Below, piece by piece: positions 1-12,169 of a stretch of DNA of 64,000 nt (the first letter of the stretch is position 1; each line of letters opens with the position of its first letter). Made by a program: the position numbers and the translations under genes. Under the pieces are notes generated by a model. The model made no database searches. It was not told the DNA's origin and worked only from the letters and a program-made list of their open reading frames with translations. This stretch comes from Kitagawia praeruptora (taxonomy: Eukaryota; Streptophyta; Magnoliopsida; Apiales; Apiaceae): contig CM075345.1 in NCBI GenBank assembly GCA_037693485.1, positions 79,109,001-79,173,000 of the forward strand. Direction: 5' to 3'.

Positions 1-92
1 CTACCATTAATGTAACATTCCAGGCCTGTATGTAAAAATCTAGACAAGATCGAGAAACAAATTTGACAAATTAAAGTTCATATAATACTCAC

Positions 93-1803
93 CCTACTAC
101 AAAGAAAGAGTATCCATCAAGGTGGTAACTCTGAACAATGTTTTCCGGGTTCTCAAGTACAATTTCAACAAAAGCTCTGAAATCAGCGCCCATAACAGAA
201 GTGTCAAGATACAAATTTCTGCCAGGGGGATTTGGTGATATGCTACCAATGTGAAACACTCCTCCAATGTTAAAGTAATCTGCTAGCTTTAGGGGAGTGT
301 CAGCTGGGACAAAGGAAACACTATTGATTCCATATCTCTGCTTGCCACCGATTTGACCAGCAGAACTGGACAACCTGATAGTTGTGCTGGTTTTTACCAT
401 GCCATAATGGTAAGAGCCCTGTGGATTAGGTCTTGGTCCACTTGCTGTGAGATTAGTCCTATAAAACAAAGAGCAAAGTACTATTTAACAAAAAAGCATT
501 CCTTCAACTATGATAACCATACATATGGTGTTCAATGTAATATCATGGAATAGAAACCTGATAGAGCGTGCCTGGTTCAAAGACCAGTCAATATTCTGAG
601 TGGTAGGTCCACCGGGTGGGGGACCAGACACTGGGCCAGCAGAGTTGCTATATTTGAGAATACCAGTGGTGGTGAGAATTTTAGAGGTGAAACGGGATGA
701 CACAACCACATAGTAATCCTTAGCTGGTTGATCGGCTGTGACTAGTACTGAGTAAGATTGACCAACATGAACATCCAGTGATGAATAAGTCGCTTGTAGT
801 GTGTGTGTTCCCTCCACCTCAACCAGTTTCATTTTATGGCCTTGAATCCGAAAGTTCAGCGAATTTTGTAGTCCAACATTTGATATTCTGAGCCTGTATG
901 TTTTACCTACACAACGAAGATTAAAATGACTAACAATCTACAGTTATTTTATATTATGGTTAAATACTTACTTTCTAGGTAAACCACCTCTTGTAGCAGT
1001 ACTCCCTCCGTCCCACCCATATGTTCACATATGGGTTCGGGCACGGAGGTCAAGGAAATATATAAAGAAAGGGGTGAAAAGTAAGAAAATTGAGTAAAGT
1101 GGTGGGACCCATAAATATATAATGTATAAAGTGGGTATAGTGGAGGAGAAAAGTGAGTAAAGTAGTGGGACCCATAAATATATAATGTATAAAGTTTACT
1201 ATTTTAGGAAATGTGAAGAATTGGATGGGACATCCCAAAAAGGAAAGTGTGAAGAAATGGATGGGACAGAGGGAGTATAATACAATCAAGTCAACCTTTT
1301 GATCTCACTATAATGATAATGGGAAAAAAAAACTATAGAGAATGTACCTTGTTCAACATTGAAAGAGACTCCTTTAGGACCCCTCCCATTAATAAGAATG
1401 CCATCAGGAAAAGGTAACTTCCTACCACTGTCAAGAATTGCCTTCAATTTCTGTGGAAAAAGAGAAATATATTTAGCCCACAAATTTAGACAATGTAAAG
1501 TACAGGGTGTGATATTTTATCTCAGAAAATAGGAATTACCATTCACCTCTCAAAAGCCTATTTGAAAATTTCAAATAGATGTAAGATGCACACCAGAGCA
1601 ATCACTAATAAATTCACTTCCAGTTTATTGTTGTGAAGAGGGGGCTTACCGTGTGATTAGACTTGTACCAATCGCCAGTTAAGATGGTATAATCACCTTC
1701 AGGATCAGGGAATGGGACAGGAATCCTGGGACGGTTAAGGATTCTGATACCTCCAAATCCACCAGCAGCTTTATGGAATGCAAGGGAAGGAAAATAGTAA
1801 AAG
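93..1803 (-). CDS. SKS: SKU5-similar (SKS) multicopper-oxidase-like protein, 3' exons (gene split by a retrotransposon)
   Basis: SKS proteins are secreted or GPI-anchored, ascorbate-oxidase-like wall proteins that generally lack the copper ligands of true oxidases. Four exon parts read in family order on the minus strand: the exon 3 remainder 1803-1650 (FPSLAFHKAAGGFGG to GDWYKSNHT), then 1450-1348 (ILDSGRKLPFPDGILINGRG), 906-558 (TYRLRISNVG, VEVEGTHTLQ, LDVHVGQSYSVLVTADQPA) and 458-93 (NLTASGPRPNPQGSYHYG to DGYSFFVVG). Each junction has GT/AG (donors after 1650, 1348, 558 and 93) and the phases join. The C-terminal exon lies beyond position 1. The match to the SKS5-8 subgroup is from memory. 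The exons contain no stop codon, but the LTR element at 1804-16552 separates them from the 5' exons, so the locus should not make the normal protein. Confidence 0.93.
1002..1275. mobile_element. Stowaway MITE in an SKS intron
   Basis: The 274-bp element starts CTCCCTCCGTCCC, ends GGGACAGAGGGAG and is flanked by TA at 1000-1001 and 1276-1277, the Tc1/mariner Stowaway signature. It lies in the SKS intron between exons 1450-1348 and 906-558. It holds an internal near-duplication of about 60 bp (AGTGGGACCCATAAATATAT twice). Confidence 0.9.
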
Positions 1804-2135
1804 TGTTGGACCATGAAGCCCAAGATAGTAAATTATATTTAGTTAAAAGGCTCACTTAGATTGTATTAGGCCCATTAAGCATTATGTGTATTGTTGGGCC
1901 TTGTAGCCCATAAATGTAAATCTTGTTAACCAAGTAAACTAGGGTTTTTCTATAAATAGGAACCAAACCCCACTTGTTGAGGGGTTGGCAATTTTGAGAA
2001 TAGAGAGAGAGTCTCCTACTTGTAGAGAGAATAAACATTTCATTAATACAATACACCTCTTTGATCTTCATTTATTGTCTGATTATTATAGCAATTATTA
2101 CCAAGGTCATCTCCTAGTGAATTATCTCTCTATCA
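1804..2135 (+). repeat. 5' LTR of Tat-1
   Basis: TG...CA bounded repeat of 332 bp, matching 16221-16552 with 11 differences. A TATAAATA box at 1951-1958 (16368-16375 in the other LTR) is the likely element promoter. Confidence 0.95.
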
Positions 2136-2153
2136 TTTGGCGCTAGAAGGAGC
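2136..2153 (+). other. Primer-binding site of Tat-1
   Basis: TTTGGCGCTAGAAGGAGC follows the 5' LTR directly. The same TTGGCGCTAGAAGGA core adjoins the LTR of Tat-2 (minus strand, 55848-55867), which supports the site and suggests the same tRNA primer. I have not identified the tRNA. Confidence 0.75.
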
Positions 2154-2179
2154 TCTCTAGTTTGAAATTCCAACCAAAA

Positions 2180-3500
2180 ATGGACATCGACGACCCGCAA
2201 ATAGAAGAAATTTGCACAAATCAGGAGATGCCATCGGCCCCCAGAGCAGAGGACCAAATGGCACCTCCACTGAAACCAAGACAATTGTTTCCGCCAGAAG
2301 AAGATGAAATGTGTGGATCTCAACGACCCACTAAAATCATTCATACTCACAAAGGTCAGACAGCACAGCCTGACACCCGTACGAGGGTTACAACAGCAGC
2401 AGGGAAGAAAGTTCTTTCCAGTGACATGCGCCTCCATCTCCAGAAGGTTCGAAGGCAGAGAATAGGTGCCAATGATAATTTGGAAGGCGTCTCCGACTCC
2501 GATGAAGAGTTAGCCATCCTGGAAAGACAGAAAAAGAGTTTGGAAGAAAAATTAGCCCGACAACGAGATATCCTCCGTCTACAACAAGAGCTAAGAGAGA
2601 CCTCTATTTCGGCACGTGAAAGAGGTAATAATGCCGAAGGCAATGATCTCAACGAAGGATATGAAGATTATGCGGACGAAGAATCCACAGAATCGATTTA
2701 TTCACAGCCACGACCACGAAAACGACGTCAAGCCCCGGCAGCAAGTGGCTCGTCGTGGCGTAGCGAATCTAGCGAGTCGTTCCGACCCGAGGACTTTGCT
2801 AAAATCCAGGATGACGTCGCCACATTTAAAGAGTTTATGCGTAACCAATCTGGTCAGGTAACGACTACTGAAAGTCCGCTGTCAAAGGACATAGAAATTG
2901 CTCGCATAGACAGAACACTTAAAACGCCTTCTCTAGACCATTTTGACGGAACGTCCGACCCTAGGGGTTTTCTCAACACCTTTGATGGCCGTATGGCGTT
3001 TTTTTGCCATTCAGAAATAGCTAGGTGTCAATTTTTCTCTACCTGCCTACAGGGCACAGCTCTCCGATGGTACAATAGCCTTCCTCCCCGATCCATCGTT
3101 TCCTGGCAGTCGTTAAAAACAAAATTTCAAGCTCGATTCTCCAGTAATTATAAAGGGGGAAAAATCACCGCTTCATTGATGACGGTCAGATAACGATATA
3201 ATGAATCTTTGCGTGATTGACATCCCAAATTTGATCGAAGAATTGGCTATCAATTATTTAGCGACCGGAATTGATAAGCATCGACATGCAGTCTTGCTGG
3301 AAGAGTTCTTTGATAAAAATCCTCGAACATTACAAAATGCTTTCCAGATTGTGGAACACCGAATGAATTTACAAGAAGCTGTGGGCAGCATCCAGTCCCC
3401 TCGCAAAACTTTTCGGCGAGACTACAACAGAAGTCCTCGAACACGATCTCCAAGCCGACGGTCTCCAAGGACCGACTACAAGCGCAACTACGACTCATAG
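2180..3500 (+). pseudogene. Tat-1 gag
   Basis: Gag forms the retrotransposon particle. From ATG 2180 there is a charged N-terminal part (coiled-coil-like near 2500-2620), then the retrotransposon gag domain (LDHFDGTSDPRGFLNTF, QGTALRWYNSLPPRSI) at about 2920-3190. A TAA at 3191-3193 interrupts it. After a frame change the gag core continues (ELAINYLATGIDKHRHAVLL), then an Arg/Ser-rich stretch up to a stop at 3500. A Cys-His block (CEYHEDTGHTTEQC, near 3700) opens the next frame. The interruptions make this copy non-functional. Confidence 0.88.
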
Positions 3501-3671
3501 TCCAAATCGACGGACTCACGCAGTCCTCACAGCTCGAGGCATGAAAGGCCAGATAGTAAATCATGGAAGCCTCGTGAACGGCAAGAAAAAGAATTCACTA
3601 AACTCACTGTTGACAAAGCAACAATACTTACTATCATAAAATCAGAACCGGGTTATCAACCCCCATGGCCG

Positions 3672-6224
3672 ATGAAACCAGGGAGGCCCCCAAGCTCTCG
3701 CTTCTGTGAGTATCACGAAGATACTGGACATACTACAGAGCAGTGTTATCAGCTAAGCAATCTCATTGAAGCAAAACTTAAGCGAGGTCTATTAACTCAC
3801 TACATCGACCATGACGCCGAAAAACAAAATGAACGACCTCGTGATCAAGATCGTGTCATCGATGTCATAGCCGGAGGGATCGCAGCAGGTGGCTCATCAA
3901 ACAATTCTAAAAAGCTTTATGCTAGGGAAGTATTTCACATCAATCCCGAGGCACCCAAACGCCTTCGACCCAATCCTACTCCGATTATCTCCTTCTCCGA
4001 TGATGACTATCCGTCAGGATTGATTGAGTCTCATCAAGACGCACTGGTAATTACAGCCAGGGTCAGCACAAACACAGTGAAGAAGATTCTAATTGACAAT
4101 GGAAGCTCCGTTGATATATTGTACCATCACGCTTTTGCGAGGATGAACCATGGAGATAGAAAACTTGAAAATGTGAGCATGCCTCTATATGGCTTCACCG
4201 GGAATGAGGTTAAGGTCATTGGCACCATCGATCTCCCTGTCCTTTTTGGAACGCTCCCGTGTCAAACATGGCACGTCGTTAAGTTTCATGTGGTAAATGC
4301 AAGCTCGAGCTACAATGCCATTCTCGGCAGGACCACGTTAACGGCCCTGAAGGCCATAACTTCCATTCCTCACCTAAAAATGAAATTCCCCACCGAGTTT
4401 GGGGTGGGAGAGGTCGTGGGCGACCAACATGCAGCTCGCCAATGTTATTTATCTACTGTACTTCCCAGAACAAAGAACGGTGATGACGCTTCTATCAATC
4501 AAATTATTGAAATAGATCCTTGTGCAACCATGGAATCCACAGTGGAATCTAATTGCATTCCCTTAGAAGAAACTATAGAGATTGAGGTGGAAGAAGGTAA
4601 CCCTGAAAAAACAACTAAGATTGGCAAACATCTCAAAGGCGACCATCGCCAACAAATCATTAATCTTATCCGAGAGTATGCGGACATCTTCGCATGGGAT
4701 CCCAAGGATATGCCAGGGATACCTGAGACAATCGCCCGTCATTCACTCCATGTCAAACCAGGACTACGCACGGTGAAACAAAAGAAACGGATATTCTCCA
4801 AAGAAAAAACCAAGGCCATCGATGCCGAGATTGATAGACTCCTCGAGGCTGGTTTTATTGCGCCTGTACAGTTTCCTGAGTGGATCGCTAACGCGGTACT
4901 GGTTAAGAAAAGCAATGGAAAATGGCGAATGTGCATTGATTATTCTGATCTCAATCGAGCATGTCCAAAAGATTTTTATCCACTACCAAATATTGACCAG
5001 TTAATTGATGCCACTGCCGTCCACGAGCTCCTATCATTCATGGATGCTTTCTCGGGCTATAATCAGATAAAAATGGACAGCCAGGATTGGGAAAAAATAG
5101 CCTTCATTACTCATAGAGGTGTCTTTGCATTAAAAAATATGCCATTCGGCCTCATCAACGCTGGAGCAACTTTCCAGCAAATGATGGACACCATCTTTGC
5201 TCTACAAATGGGAAGAAATCTCCAGGTCTACGTTGACGATCTTATTGCAAAATCAAAAAGATCTATCGATCATGTCAAAGATCTAAGGGAAACGTTCGAG
5301 AATGTGCGATGCCATAACATGCGCCTGAATCCAACTAAATGCTCTTTTGGAATGACCTCTGGAAAATTCTTATGATTTCTTCTAACCCAAAGAGGAATCG
5401 AGGCTGATCTCAGCCAGATTAAAGCCATCATGGATATGCGAAATCCAACGACTTTGAAGGATGTAGAAACCTTGACAGGTTGCATTGCAGCCCTTCAAAG
5501 ATTCATCCCACAAGCATCAAAACGATGCACTCCTTTCTTTGAGGCCATCAAGAGTGCCTCGAAACAGTCAAAAATCAATTGGACCGAAGAGTGTGAAAAA
5601 GGCCTCGAAGATTTAAAACAGTTCTTGAGCTCGCCCCCGATCTTGACTCAAGCCCGCCCTCAAGAACCTCTAAGAATGTACCTGTCTACATGCGACACAA
5701 CAATAGCCGCGGTATTAGTTAAATCCACTTCTGGAAATGAAATGCCTGTATATTAAATTAGTCACACCTTGCGCGATGCAGAGACTAGGTACCCACAGGT
5801 CGAAAAATTGGTATATGCTCTCGTGGTCGCCAGTCGAAAATTAAGGCATTATTTCCAAGGTCGAGAGATTCAAGTCATGACAAATCAACCAATGAAGCGA
5901 ATTCTCCATAAACCTGACATGAGAGGCAGGCTGGCTGCGTGGACAATTGGGCTCAGCTAGTTTTACATCGAGTACAAGCCTCGAACAGCAATGAAAGCCC
6001 AGGCACTCTCAGACTTTGTTGTCGAATGCCAATTTGATAAGCCTGATCCTCTCCACCTCGACGATGATAAATGTCAATCAAGATCATGGACCCTTTATGT
6101 TGATGGTTCATCCACTTTGGAGGGGAGTGGGGCAGGCATCATACTCATCAGCCCCGAGGGGTTCAAAATTCAACAAGCAAGCACCTTTGCTTTCTAAGCG
6201 ACAAACAATGAGGCCGAATACGAG
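3672..6224 (+). pseudogene. Tat-1 pol part 1: zinc-knuckle-like, aspartic protease, reverse transcriptase, RNase H, start of second RNase H
   Basis: The longest frame (3672-5375) holds a CxxH-like block, a retropepsin site with LIDNGSSVDIL near 4095 (Gly-Ser in place of the usual Thr-Gly/Ser-Gly order), and the RT domain with WRMCIDYSDLNRACPKD, FMDAFSGYNQI, MPFGLINAGATFQ and the catalytic YVDD near 5230. Stops at 5373 (TGA), 5754 (TAA), 5958 (TAG) and 6195 (TAA) interrupt the rest: connection region, first RNase H (AETRYPQVEKLVYALV) and start of the second RNase H (WTLYVDGSS). The frame breaks at 6224, where CACTA-A inserted in the codons for NNEAEYE, and resumes at 10604. Confidence 0.93.
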
Positions 6225-6776
6225 CACTACGCCATAAATGGCCTACAGCTACGCCAAAAAAAGTGTGCTTATAGGGCCAAAAGTGTTGCTGAAATAGCCT
6301 AAAACCAGCTACGGCTACACTTTGGCCAAAAATGGTAGTGTTACAAAATCGGCCGCTACCGTAGACCCCTATGGTAACACTTTTTCGATTTTTGGTAACA
6401 CCGGAGAAAAGTGTAGGCTTAGACCCCTATGCCAACACCTTTCTGATCTGTGGCTACACCTTATAAGATGTTACTATAGATTTATGGCTACACCATTATC
6501 TTTGTAGTAACACTATTAAAAGTGTTGGTGTAGACCTGTGCCAACACCTCTTTAGTCCTACTGTAACATCAAATTGTGAAACACTTTGGTGTTTTTGCCA
6601 ACACTCTTACCACTATGCCTACACTTTTTTTATTAAAGAAAGACATCATCTTAAATTGAAAAATAAAGATTCCCATTCAAAATATTATCAAACATTTAAA
6701 GGCTGTCCAAAAGCAATACATAAAATTCCCTCCAAAATAACTACAAAAAATTACAAGAAAAAAATGACTCTGGGAC

Positions 6777-9655
6777 CTATCTTGTGTTCCTCCAAAGCCC
6801 ATCTTTTTCCCCCTCGAGTTGTCTAGTTCTTTGAGAATACATAGCTGCAGCCTTTTCAAGTAGCTCTATAACAGTTGCCTCGTAGTCAACTGGGTAAAGC
6901 CGATAAATGGCCTGTGTGACATTAATTCATTAGATAGTACATCACATTACCAATGCCAGTCAGCTTCCCCCTGAAACAACATTCAGGGTGAATTTAAAAG
7001 TTAAAGGCATTGCAGTTGTAACATTTACATTTAGGCTACATACACATCTTTTTGAATCTGCAATTCAGCATTCTGCAACTATAATTGCATTTTCATGGCA
7101 ACGGACGTCAAAATTTCACCAGATTTTTTGTTGGCCACCGACTTCATTCTGCTTTTTACTCTTTCCAAAACCATAGCAAATAAAGATACAGCTCTGGAGA
7201 GAAGCAAAGTCAAACACACAAGATATCAGGATTGATAGCGGAAATCATAGCAGAAATCTATTTATATGATATAATGGAATTCTTGTTGCTTTATCTAACA
7301 AGAAAAATACCTGGCAAGACCATCCTCTTCATACAGTTCAGAGGGGACCCCATGGAATTTTCCAAACACTGTACAATTGCGCACCATATAAAAAAATGAA
7401 AATGACAGCAATTGGGTATTTGGGTGGAAAAAGATCCCAGAAGTCCAATAAAACAGAATATATAAAGACCTATCAAAGGTCAGAAAAAACTTATACCCTG
7501 TAGAGGGGTTGAGGAGGGATTGAATATGGTAGCATCAGCGCCTTCACTTATACGGTATCATTTAGTTTGACGGAATAAACGCATTCTGGATCCTGAGCTG
7601 TGACAATTTCTGGTGTTCCGGCTTCACTGGGACCTGCACATATCCATCAAATAATCAAGCCGGTTGTAATCTTACTATTTAACCCATTTCACAGCATGCT
7701 TGCAGCTGCAGCTGGACCATTCAGTAAAGCTAACAGAATGGCTTTTGACTGAATGATGGTACAGAATGATTTATGCCAAGAACAACAAATTTAATAATTA
7801 TTGTTTATGCATATCTAAGAATAAAAGCCCAAGCCCAGAAAATTTGATTCGATTATTTTACGTGGATGGATGCTACTTATAGTCTTATAGTTATGTGGTA
7901 GGGACCGTTGAAAGTAAAACAACTAATTACTGATGTATGACTGTATCTGGTGAACTATGTTATTCAATGAGTGATAAAAAAGCCGAGTTATTTATAAGAA
8001 GTTGTCTCCGCCAGGGGGGCAGGCACAGTACCGCATGTACCAACTCTCCTAAGGGAGTGACAAATACGTTTTCTGATCAGTTGTTCAAATCACTCATATC
8101 ATCTAAATTATATTCGAACGAAAGATGAATCTAGATGAGATTAAGAAATATATGTATACAGAGGAATAAACAGCTGAAATATGACTGCCACAATCCAACT
8201 GACAGAAAAGCAAATAACCATGCTTGCTATATACAGGTCACCAAATAATTCAGAGTCTTCTTGCATTTGACCAACTAGTGGAACCGAACCATATTCAGAA
8301 TCTTCCTATCAGCTTTATACATGTCACCTAATAATTCATAGTCTTCCTGCATTTGATCAATTGGTAAAATTGAACCGTATCCAGATGGCAATCACAAGGT
8401 TAAATCTCTTAACAAAGTTTTACATAGAGAGCATATTCTAGGTCAGCATATACACATTAGAGATGAATATGGGTGTCAACATATATAACCTTCAGTAGAT
8501 GAGCCTCCATCAGAGCTTTCACAACCATCTTCCTCAGATGATGACGTAGATGGGCTGTTTATTGTATTGGTTTCTTTCAGGCTAGGAAGTGACTTCTCAG
8601 CATGGGGATCTCCATGTACTGCTTCATCATCCTATAAATTCAGTATAGGAAAAGCAAAATAAATTAAGACTAAAAACAGACCACAAATCAGGACATGTCA
8701 TTGATTTAAAACGTACAGTCAATTCGTAAAGGATCAGAAAAAGTAAAGAGTTGGGGTTGGGGGACTTTGACATTCTGAAGAGGATGTCGACTGACCTGAA
8801 GATTAAATTGTCTGTCATTGTATAAATCAATAATAAAATCTTTCTTCCTAAACATTTAGGTTTTTACATTTAAATTAAATGTAGTATCCAAATGTTTCAT
8901 TAGTTAATGATGACATTTAACAAGTAACTTGAGGGTGAACACCAATATAATCCATTTAACTTATAAAAGAGAAAAGCTAGTAAAGATTGAAACCAAGTCG
9001 ATGCTTTCTCAAATAAGAAATATAGTAAAATACTTTCAAAGAGCCGAAGAAACCTCAACAGTATTAACATGAAATTAAGCCCAATAAGACAATCCTAACA
9101 CTAGCAGGGAAGAGCTATAAGCCTAAAAATTGTACAGGGGAAACTGTTTACCCTCCAAATTATTAAGGGCATTGAACTTACATCTCTCGGAACAAAGTCT
9201 GGATATATTTGCTGCACTCTACCGGAACTATTCTTTTCATCAAATGATACATATATGGAAAAACCAACATAAAATCATATAAACTTAAAGCATAATAAAA
9301 CCCGAAGTGACAATCGCAATAGAAAGATTGAAGAGTATAAAGATTCACTTCAACAGAACAAGAGTTACAACTTACAAGAGACTTTATTAACATAACACAA
9401 ACAAAATAAGTACACTAGCCTAAGAATTTAGATGTTGCCTTATCACGGACGCGAACATTCCTGCGCCAAAGCCAACACATAAAATTGGTCGATGATTTTC
9501 CTTGTGCTTTCCAGCAAACTAAAATTAATTAACCAATCGATTAGAAATTTGAATTTATGAAATAGAATTTAATTGATTTATACGATTGTATCAAGTACCT
9601 CGTTTACACAGTTCCAATTTCGTCCAAGAGCTGCGCGAATAGACTGCCAAGCCAT
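6777..9655 (-). pseudogene. Captured multi-exon host gene of unknown identity inside CACTA-A
   Basis: Exon-like blocks with GT/AG sites run on the minus strand: 9655-9599 (ATG; MAWQSIRAALGRNWNCVNE), 9518-9447 (HRPILCVGFGAGMFAS), an exon ending 9182 (QIYPDFVPRD), 8631-8490 (acidic, TSSSEEDGCESSDGGSSTE), 7633-7497 (SEAGTPEIVTAQDPECVYS), 7368-7311 (FGKFHGVPSELYEEDGLA), a 20-bp exon 6970-6951, and 6911-6777 (AIYRLYPVDYEATVIELLEK, ending LWRNTR and a stop). Phases match across the last four junctions, apart from a one-base shift with a stop inside 7633-7497. I do not recognise the protein. The matching splice phases are the main evidence that this is a genomic gene copy. Expression is not shown. 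Confidence 0.72.
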
Positions 9656-10199
9656 GTTGATTCTCTATCGATACAATTACGTTTCCAACTTTAAACTCCT
9701 AAAAAACAAATGTGCGTGATACGAAACAACTCTCGAATAAGAAATTAAATAGACAAGCACAACATATACCTACTATTCAAATTAACCAGCTCAATTATCA
9801 ACACAATTCAATTAAATTCACCACAAATCAAAAACACCTAAAAAATCGCAAATATACAAATAAATACACACAAACTGATAAAATCATAAAATTAACAAAC
9901 CGAATCATCAAGATTGACATGAATTTCGAACTGACTTCCCTTCAATGTCTTCACAAACACCTTACATTAGTTGTATGTATATGCCCAATCGAAAGATTCA
10001 TAACATTCACAGTCAAAAAAGCATATAATACGAAAAATACAATCCAATTTAGAAGAGTTAAGGAATTAGTAAAGTAGAAGACCTGAAGAAGCCCAAGAGA
10101 AGAAACCCCAATTAAGAAGAAACAATTGAAGCCCTAATTACATGCCCTAGTTACTTCAAATCTGTAAATAAAGATCCAAATAACCCGTAGGGACCCAAA

Positions 10200-10400
10200 A
10201 TTAGAGAACCCGTAAGAACCCTAATTTATCGCGAGAGAGAGATAGAGTTTTGAGAGCGAGAGAGAGAGTATGTGAATTAAGAGAGAGCCAGAGTAGAGTT
10301 TGAGGTTGTGAAAATAATTGAGCGCTTAAGTGAAAATAATTGACCCGCCTATTTTGTTTTATATTTCATTTTCACCCGCCTATCTTTTTCGATAATTAGT
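10200..10400 (-). promoter_or_regulatory. CT-rich leader and paired GGCGGG boxes upstream of the captured gene in CACTA-A
   Basis: On the gene-sense (minus) strand there is a (CT)n tract at about 10270-10225. Two GGCGGG boxes lie farther upstream, near 10345 and 10376. They sit between the captured ATG (9655) and the element end (10600), and resemble a plant core promoter or 5' leader. A promoter role is inference. Confidence 0.4.
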
Positions 10401-10603
10401 AACACATTTTTTAAAGAGCAATGGCTACACTGCTTTTGGTGTTATCATAGATATTGATTTATGCCTATGGTAACACCGGTTACTATCAATTGTAACGTCA
10501 AAAAAAAGTGTTATCGTAGACCAATTTTAAGCCATCTATGCCAACACTTTTGCTCGTAACACTGAAAAAAACGTTGTTGAAGCCCATTTCTGGCGTAGTG
10601 GAG

Positions 10604-12169
10604 GCATTAATCGCGGGGTTGAGCCTCGCTCTAGGACTCGAGGCCAACGTCATAGATATATTAAGTGATTCTCAGTTGGTGGTTAAACAAATTTTGGGAG
10701 AATTCAAAACTCATAATGAGAAAATGGCATTATACTTACAACAAGCTCAAATCCTCCTCGGTAAATTTGTTTCATGGAAAATAATAAACATTGACAGAAC
10801 CGAAAATCAATGTGCCGATGCCCTGTCTAAGCTCACATCTTCATCGATACCCACGAGCGAAGAGCCCGTGTATGTGGAAATTCTCGCAACACCATCTGTA
10901 GATGTTCCTATAGTAAATGCCATTTTGACAGAACCTGATTGGAGAATCCCATTTCTCAACTATATCACTGGAAATCAACTGCCCGAGAACAAGAATGAAG
11001 CCCGATCAATAATGTTTAAGGCAAGGAATTACTGTGTTGTTGATTCAAAGCTGTATAGGCGGGCGTTGACAGAACCTCTTCTTCGTTGCCTCGGTCCAGA
11101 GGAAGCAGAATTAGCAATCATCGAGGTACACATGGGAATATGTGGAGAACACCTCGGTGGGAAAAATTTGGCACATAAGATTCTAAGACAAGGACTATAT
11201 TGGCCTACGATTCGTAAAGATTGTGAGGAATATGTGAAAAAATGCTCATCCTGCCAATTATACGGCCCCGTCTGCCATAAACCCTCGCAACTGATGTCTC
11301 CAATATTAAGCCCATGTCCCTTCTTCCAATGGGGCATCGACATCGTCGGACCATTCCAAAAAACAAAGCGATAACTTCAATACATTGTGGTCGCGGTGGA
11401 CTATGCAACAAAATGGATAGAGGCAAAACCCCTCGCAAGGATTCGAGAGAAAGAAATGATTGAGTTCTTCATGGAGTTTATAGTGTTCCGGTTTGGTATA
11501 CCTTGATCAGTCGTTACCGACAATAGGACCCAGTTCATTGGCAAAGACTTTGAAGCAATGCTGAATTAGCTAAAGATACAACATCTCAAGGCCTCGGTGG
11601 CGTACCCAGAGGCCAATGGCCAGGTCGAGGTATCTAATAGAATCATTCTTCAGGGCCTTAAGAAGAGAATTCAAGATTGTCCTCGTTGCTGGGTAGACGA
11701 GCTCCCCAACGTCCTGTGGTCATACCGGACAACTCCAAGAACTGCAACGGGGGAAACTCCATTTTGCCTCGCGTACGGCACAGATGCGGTCATTCCAGTC
11801 GAGGTATTCTTAAACTCTCCCAGAATTGATAAGTTCGATGCAACCAACTCACTAGAGGGATTGAGGTTGGATAACGATCTCCTGGAAGAAACCAAAAACG
11901 AGGCAACAGAGTCAATACTCAAATATCAGGCCAAGGTAGCGAAGCACTACAACAAAGGCGTAAAGCCAAAAGAATTTCAGGTCAATGATCTTGTGCTGCG
12001 AGAAGCAGCCTCGTCGCAGCCCACAATCTCAGGAAAATTCAAATCCCCATGGGAGGGTCCGTACAAAATCCACAAAGTAATTCGACCAGGAACTTATGAG
12101 CTAGCACAGCTTGATAGCGAGGTGATCAAGAATGCCTGGAATGGCATACATTTGAAAAAGTATTATTAG
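10604..12169 (+). pseudogene. Tat-1 pol part 2: rest of second RNase H and integrase
   Basis: The frame resumes with ALIAGLSLALGL and DSQLVVKQI (RNase H core), then the integrase zinc region (VHMGICGEHLGGKNLAHK to CSSCQ), and the catalytic core with its first Asp in WGIDIVGPF, second Asp in VVTDNRTQF (usual Gly replaced by Arg) and Glu in GQVEVSNR. The C-terminal part has KFKSPWEGPYKIHKVI and ends at TAA 12169. Stops at 11372, 11504 (TGA in GIP-stop-SVV, likely from CGA) and 11567 (TAG) break the core. The stops lie in otherwise well-kept sequence, so decay is recent. Confidence 0.93.

Larger units (their letters stand above)
6225..10600. mobile_element. CACTA-A: non-autonomous CACTA transposon carrying a host-gene copy
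   Basis: It starts CACTACGCCATAAATGGCC and ends GCCCATTTCTGGCGTAGTG, an imperfect terminal inverted repeat, with GAG duplicated at 6222-6224 and 10601-10603. Removing it restores the reading frame of the Tat-1 second RNase H. The ends hold short repeats (AAAGTGT, GCCAACAC, TGTAGACC) typical of CACTA subterminal regions. I find no transposase. The middle holds minus-strand exons of an unidentified gene. Confidence 0.93.

Noticed and set aside
1050..1289. 79-codon ORF in the SKS intron
   Set aside because: Lies wholly in a Stowaway MITE and translates its internal repeats.
9712..10077. 121-codon plus-strand ORF in CACTA-A
   Set aside because: Lys/Asn/Thr-rich translation of AT-rich DNA, no domain, antisense to the captured gene's upstream region.
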